Shown here: positions 59,213 through 64,000 of the stretch, piece after piece | Numbering within the stretch: the first letter of the stretch is position 1 | How the letters are laid out: every line of letters starts with the position of its first letter | Source: Flavobacteriales bacterium | Lineage (GTDB): Bacteria; Bacteroidota; Bacteroidia; Flavobacteriales_D; Sanyastnellaceae | DNA length: 64,000 nt | Assembly: GCA_016722445.1 (NCBI GenBank) | Contig: JADKIZ010000021.1 | Span: 46,056 to 110,055 of the forward strand | Direction of reading: 5' to 3' | Made by a program: the position numbers and the translations under genes | The notes under the pieces: generated by a model | Told to the model about the DNA's origin: nothing | The model's database searches: none | Seen by the model: the letters and a program-made list of their open reading frames with translations, nothing else

Positions 59213-60360
59213 ATATGAATTATGAAGTATGAATTATGAATTATGAATTATGAATTAGGACCGCGAAAGGAAGTGTATCCGCAATCTCACTACTCAGTAC
59301 TTCATAATTCAAGTTGGAAATTCGGAACTGTATTCGGTACTATGTATCAAGTATTAAGACCGCGAAAGGAAGTGTATCCGCAATCTCACTACTCAGTACT
59401 TCATAATTCAAGTTGGAAATTCGGAACTGTATTCGGTACTATGTATCAAGTATTAAGACCGCGAAAGGAAGTGTATCCGCAATCTCACTACTCAGTACTT
59501 CATAATTCAAGTTGGAAATTCGGAACTGTATTCGGTACTATGTATCAAGTATTAAGACCGAGAAAGGAAGTGTATCCGCAATCTCACTACTCACTACTTC
59601 ATAATTCAAGTTGGAAATTCGGAACTGTATTCGGCACTATGTATCAAGTATTAAGACCGCGAAAGGAAGTGTATCCGCCATCTCACTACTCACTACTTCA
59701 TAATTCAAATTGGAAATTCGGCAAACTGTATTCGGTACTATGTATCAAGTATTAAGACCGCGAAAGGAAGTGTATCCGCCATCTCACTACTCACTACTTC
59801 ATAATTCAAGTTGGAAATTCGGAACTGTATTCGGTACTATGTATCAAGTATTAAGACCGCGAAAGGAAGTGTATCCGCCATCTCACTACTCACTACTTCA
59901 TAATTCAAGTTGGAAATTCGGAACTGTATTCGGTACTATGTATCAAGTATTAAGACCGCGAAAGGAAGTGTATCCGCAATCTCACTACTCAGTACTTCAT
60001 AATTCAAGTTGGAAATTCGGAACTGTATTCGGTACTATGTATCAAGTATTAAGACCGCGAAAGGAAGTGTATCCGCCATCTCACTGCTCACTACTTCATA
60101 ATTCAAATTGGAAATTCGGAACTGTATTCGGTACTATGTATCAAGTATTAAGACCGCGAAAGGAAGTGTATCCGCCATCTCACTACTCACTACTCACTAC
60201 TTCATAATTCAAGTTGGAAATTCGGCAAACTGTATTCGGTACTATGTATCAAGTATTAAGACCGCGAAAGGAAGTGTATCCGCAATCTCACTACTCACTA
60301 CTCACTACTTCATAATTCATACTTCATACTTCATAATTCATAATTCATAATTCATAATTG
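59213..60360. repeat. Tandem array of eleven ~99-bp units flanked by inverted TTATGAA tracts
   Basis: The unit CCGCGAAAGGAAGTGTATCC... starts at 59261, 59360, 59459, 59558, 59657, 59758, 59857, 59956, 60055, 60154 and 60262. Spacing is 99 bp except 101 once and 108 once. Units differ at a few sites only. The left flank (59213-59257) is (TTATGAA)n-like; the right flank (60307-60360) is its reverse complement (TTCATAA)n. Because 99 is divisible by 3, long chance reading frames (33-residue repeats) cross it. The core also occurs once at 28838-28920. Confidence 0.95.
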
Positions 60361-60365
60361 ATGCC

Positions 60366-61612
60366 TCATGTTTCCGTAAACTGCATATCCTTCCCAAACG
60401 TTTCCGGGATAAAAAACAAAGAGACGAATGCAAGTCCGATACACACAATTCCGACGATTAGAGCGGAATTGATATTGCCCATCGTTGCTTCCAGTGATTT
60501 ATAGGACAAAGTGATGGGAACAACGGCTCCACGAACGAAATTGGGGACAGTAGTGGTTACGGTGGCGCGTATGTTGGTGCCAAATGATTCAGATGCCATC
60601 GTGACAAACAATGCCCAATATCCTGTTGCCGTTCCGATGAGGAAACAGAACATGTAATAGGTTGATGTACTCATGTTTTGCAAATACAAGAAGAGCACCG
60701 TTACAACTGATGTAAAGAAGAGATACAGAAAGACAATTTTTTGCGGCTTTTGAAAATTTGACTCAACAACCCACTCAATAAATCTCCAAATGACAGTCCG
60801 ATATACGCATACATGATGGCAAAACCAATGTTGACCGTTTCACCCTGGACATGATTTGTAGCGGCGAATTTTTCACTGAATTTAATTAAGACACCAATGG
60901 AATACCATACGGGCAATCCAATCAAAATTGAAGCAAGGTATCGTCTGAATCTTTTGCCCTGTCTGAGCAATATGAAAAAATTTCCCTTACTGACATTGGA
61001 TTTTTTGACATCATCAAACATTCCGCTTTCGAATGTACCCATCCTGAGAGCGAGTAGGAGCAATCCAAGACTTCCACCGATGATGTACATGATTTGCCAA
61101 TTCTGTAGACCAAAGAGTTCCAATTTCATTTTACTGATGAGGGCTGCGGCTACGGCGCCCAACGCGCCCATGGTCACGATGACCATAGTTCCATACCCTC
61201 TTTTTTCTTTGTGCATGATTTCGCTGACGAGTGTAATGGCAGCCCCCAATTCACCAGCCAATCCCAAACCCGCAACAAACCTTACCATACTATAAGTGGT
61301 CATATCTGTAACAAATGCATTCGCGAGATTGGCCAACGAATAGATCAAAATAGAACCGAATAAAATGTTTTTTCTTCCTTTGGTATCGCCAATAATTCCC
61401 CAGAACAATCCACCAACCAACATCCCTGTCATTTGCCAGAGAAATAAGGTGTAGTCGTATTTATCCACTAGCGCTGCGTCGGTGATACCTAAGCCACGTA
61501 TGCTCTGTTTGCTTACAATATTGAACAATTGCAAATCATAGATATCTACAAAATAGCCGAGTGATGCTACAAGTACGGTGAGCCAAATGGCTTTTTTGGA
61601 AGGGTTTTTCAT
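60366..61612 (-). CDS. Major facilitator superfamily transporter, one frameshift
   Basis: Repaired length is about 415 residues with 12 membrane helices. The MFS motif A appears as GGLFWGIIGDTKGRKNILFG between helices 2 and 3. The segments MVRFVAGLGLAGELGAAITLVSE and SESFGTNIRATVTTTVPNFVRG place it among metabolite:proton symporters of the sugar/ShiA-like group; the substrate is unknown. The frame breaks in the T6 run at 60737-60742; one more base gives KSRKKIVFLYLFFTSVVTVLF. It lies 3 bp after the MtfA-like gene on the same transcript. Confidence 0.85.
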
Positions 61613-61615
61613 AGA

Positions 61616-62438
61616 TCAGATCGTTTCAAGTATTTCCATACGTGCGCATGGATCCTGATTGAGCATGGCGACAGTCGCATAGTAAAAATCAGGATGTTGG
61701 GTTCTGAATTCTTTAGGTTGTTCGAAAAAGGTTTCTACAGTTACTGCCCACATTTCATGGATGTTGGTTGCTCCGTACTTTCTGAAAAAATGGGTTTCCT
61801 GTGTTCGGATTTCAGTCATCATTCTTTCGCCTATGTACCTCCATTTTTTCCATGGTGATACATATTGAAAGTGCTGGTATTCGATCATCATCGCATGCGC
61901 AAATTCATGCAATCCAACGTGAAGTTTGTCGTCATCGTCTTCATGTCCTTCTTCGAAATGTTGCCACGAAATGAATATCCGACCATTGCCAAGTGTCAAG
62001 CCTTTTACTTCTTGTTCCAATAATTTGGAATGAAAAGTTGATGGATAAATATGAATGAGTTCAAACGACGGCAATTCAAAATTTTTCTTCAGACCAAAGG
62101 TGAGCTGCCAGTGTCGCACTCAGAATGATCTCATGTTTGTCTTCCAGCACGAAATCTTCCATGCCATGAAAAGTTTTCGATTTTCTGATATAATAAGTCC
62201 GATTCGCGAACTCATACTTTTCAGCCGTGGTCAGTTTTTGATACCAGGGAAATCGTGTTTTTAAGGTGTTTACAATGTCAGCGAGATATTGTGCATTGGA
62301 TACATCTTCATCCAATTCGTAGCTGCTAAGTCCGGGTTTGCGACCATGTTTGATGCGGTTTTTCCATCTGGCATACATGTCAGGAAAAACGAAAAAATAA
62401 AAGATCAGAGCGATGATGATGATGAAGGCTGGTGCCAT
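61616..62438 (-). CDS. MtfA-like zinc peptidase with membrane anchor, one frameshift
   Basis: Repaired length is about 273 residues. An N-terminal membrane helix (PAFIIIIALIFYFFVFP) precedes a domain matching MtfA/DUF980 peptidases: TFHGMEDFVLEDKHEIILSATL, LTFGLKKNFELPSFELIHIYPS, and the zinc motif GLHEFAHAMMIE with the distant ETFFEQP. E. coli MtfA acts on Mlc and is about 265 residues, but lacks this anchor. The frame breaks near 62100; dropping one G gives SATLQLTFGLKKNF. It is upstream of the MFS gene, 3 bp apart. Confidence 0.82.
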
Positions 62439-62492
62439 GATGATCTGGTGAAATATCGGTCTATTGGCGCAATATACATGCAGAGCAATAAA

Positions 62493-64000
62493 TCACTTCG
62501 ATTTTGATCCGGGTTTGGTATAGATGATGAGTTTTTGTCCTGGTTTGATATTCTCACTGCACTTGTTCCATTTCATGATATCCTTTTCCGTGACTCCCGG
62601 GTATTTGCGGGCAATGGTCCAAAGCGAATCTCCCGATTTGACGGTGTACGTCACTTTTTTTTCACCCTGATCGGATGATTTTTTGTCACGATAGGCCTTG
62701 GCTATCTTCTTTTCATAGGTGTCCTTGTCACCGCCAAGGTCAATGATGGCCTGATATTGAGCTATAGCACCATTGAAGTCCTTTTTTTTGATACATGCTG
62801 TTGCTTGTTGTTCCAGTTTTTCAATTTGATCTTCCAGTGGATTGGAAACAGGCTGTATGACTTCAACATGGGGGGCATTTGCGATGGTGTCCTTCTGATG
62901 CGGCTTTTCCTCAGCTGGTTTAATGTCTGTTTTGGGTTGTTCTACTTTGACGGTTTTGGTGCGTATTATCTTTAGTTTTTTACCTTTTGAAATCTTATCA
63001 CTCTTGAGGTTGTTCCATTTCTTGAGCTGCTTCACAGGGACTTTGTACTTCTCGGCGATTTTACCCAGTGAGTCACCTCTTTTGACTTTGTAATAAATCA
63101 CTTCTTCTACTTCTTCCGTAACAACTGTCGCTACCATAATTGGCGGTGTCCATTGATACACACTATCTGCAAGGGCTTCAAATTTGAGTGCCTCAACTTT
63201 GTCCAACATAAAAGCTACCTTGCGGTATCCAACTGGAATGGTGTTGCCGATATACACTGGATTCATGCCACGAAGCGCATTCAGATCCTTCCTAACACAT
63301 GCACCAATGCATCTTTTCGCGTTTCTTTTTGCACAACAAGAGCATCATATTGCCCCATGATGTCGAAATAACTGTTGAGGTGATTGGTTAATCTCGCCGA
63401 GGTTACCAGTGACTTTGTATAAGCATAACACAATATCAATTGCCTCATATCCGAATTCAATCCATCGATCAAATCTTGTCCCTGAACTGTGCTGGGGATG
63501 CTTTCTACGTATGGAACTCCTCCATAATAGGCGAGAATCGTGCGAAGGTGATCGCCCTGATAACGTGTATTGAGTTCTTTCAGATAAGTCAGTGCTGCTT
63601 TGGAAGAAAAATCACCACCATTGCGCTCATCAATGAGTGAGTCGATGCGAAGGTGTTGCCTTCGTGCTACGAGATAATCCATCGCCCAAAGTCCGGAATA
63701 ATTGTTCGTACTGCGGTAAGATTGGTTGCACCCTGACAATATCAACGGAAAATAACGGTAGTCTTCATGTAGACTTAAGTCTTCAATTTGCTTGCGGAAC
63801 AAAGGGAAATAAAGGTCACACAAAGACATCAGTGAGAAAAATCGCGTACAACCACTTTCTGGAAAATAGAGTTGATGTAATGCAATGAGCTCTGATTCAT
63901 TCATCGTGATCGTCGCTCCGAATAATTCATATTGCGTGGTTTCCGGCAATTTCCAACCGTATTTATTGGCTTTACAATCAAATGCATTCGGATTGATCTC
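62493..64000 (-). CDS. LysM protein with a degenerate lytic-transglycosylase (MltD-like) domain, partial, one frameshift
   Basis: Runs off the window at its 5' end; about 500 residues are visible. The N-terminal visible part aligns with the GH23 domain of MltD: YRYFPLILSGCNQSY, NNYSGLWAM, DERNGGDFSSKAALTYLKEL, GDHLRTILAYYGGVPYV. The catalytic Glu of the usual 'P.VES' is Leu here (codon at 63738-63740), so it may be inactive. Two LysM domains follow (YYKVKRGDSLGKIAEKYKVPVKQLKKWNNL and YTVKSGDSLWTIARKYPGVTEKDIMKWN), separated by a linker with a TPR-like piece. The frame breaks near 63290; one added base joins ALVHVLRKDLNALRGMNPVYIG. It probably binds peptidoglycan. Confidence 0.82.

Noticed and set aside
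59243..60350. A CRISPR array or a real 33-residue-repeat protein
   Set aside because: There are no unique spacers between repeats and no cas genes, so it is not CRISPR. The open frame persists only because the unit is 99 bp; there is no signal, start context or flanking coding sequence, and the 101-bp unit shifts the frame.

Overview
The window is a piece of a Bacteroidota (Flavobacteriales-like) chromosome. Four things point there: about ten genes end in a type IX secretion (T9SS) type A sorting domain; a lipoprotein-type TamA relative (TamL) and a compact mlaE-mlaF-mlaD set are present; promoter -7 boxes follow the Bacteroidota TAnnTTTG pattern; and genes lack obvious Shine-Dalgarno sequences. 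I recognise no tRNA, rRNA operon, phage, transposase or CRISPR locus. The one RNA gene is rnpB.

Layout. 0.4-11.5 kb: T9SS-exported proteins, a membrane-anchored AraC-type regulator, a secreted YidD-domain protein and lipoproteins, many with broken frames. 11.8-18.9 kb: a di-haem peroxidase, an acyltransferase, a PadR/PspC pair and a T9SS gene beside the stub of its paralogue. 19.1-24.3 kb: housekeeping block pyrR-pyrB, a DUF3820 pair, rnpB, a DUF58 protein and an MBL-fold hydrolase. 24.6-28.6 kb: a small T9SS protein and a gingipain-like C25 protease. 28.9-33.3 kb: two paralogous PAS-SpoIIE phosphatases around two small genes. 34.1-41.3 kb: T9SS protein, TamL, SpoU methyltransferase, DUF551, DinB/YfiT, enoyl-CoA hydratase. 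41.5-53.7 kb: M43-like protease, an XRE regulator with a coiled-coil partner, the Mla lipid-transport operon and a 1,348-residue T9SS protein. 53.9-64.0 kb: TPR-adenylate cyclase, BioY, M1 aminopeptidase, M23 lipoprotein, a 99-bp tandem array, MFS transporter, MtfA-like peptidase and a LysM/lytic-transglycosylase-like gene that runs off the end.

Three patterns stand out. First, families of short repeats (ATTCTC hexamers, TAGGTAC and TTATGAA heptamers, a 99-bp unit) sit almost only in the gaps between convergent genes. Second, a strictly symmetrical four-heptamer operator overlaps the promoter of the XRE regulator at 45.1 kb. Third, about 22 single-base frameshifts and one in-frame stop interrupt otherwise well conserved genes. 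Most are one missing base, often in a homopolymer, so they look more like assembly errors than decay. I annotate such genes as single CDSs and give the break position.

The genes suggest a heterotroph that invests in surface adhesins and proteases, outer-membrane upkeep (TamL, Mla, LysM/M23 proteins) and PAS/SpoIIE and cyclase signalling.
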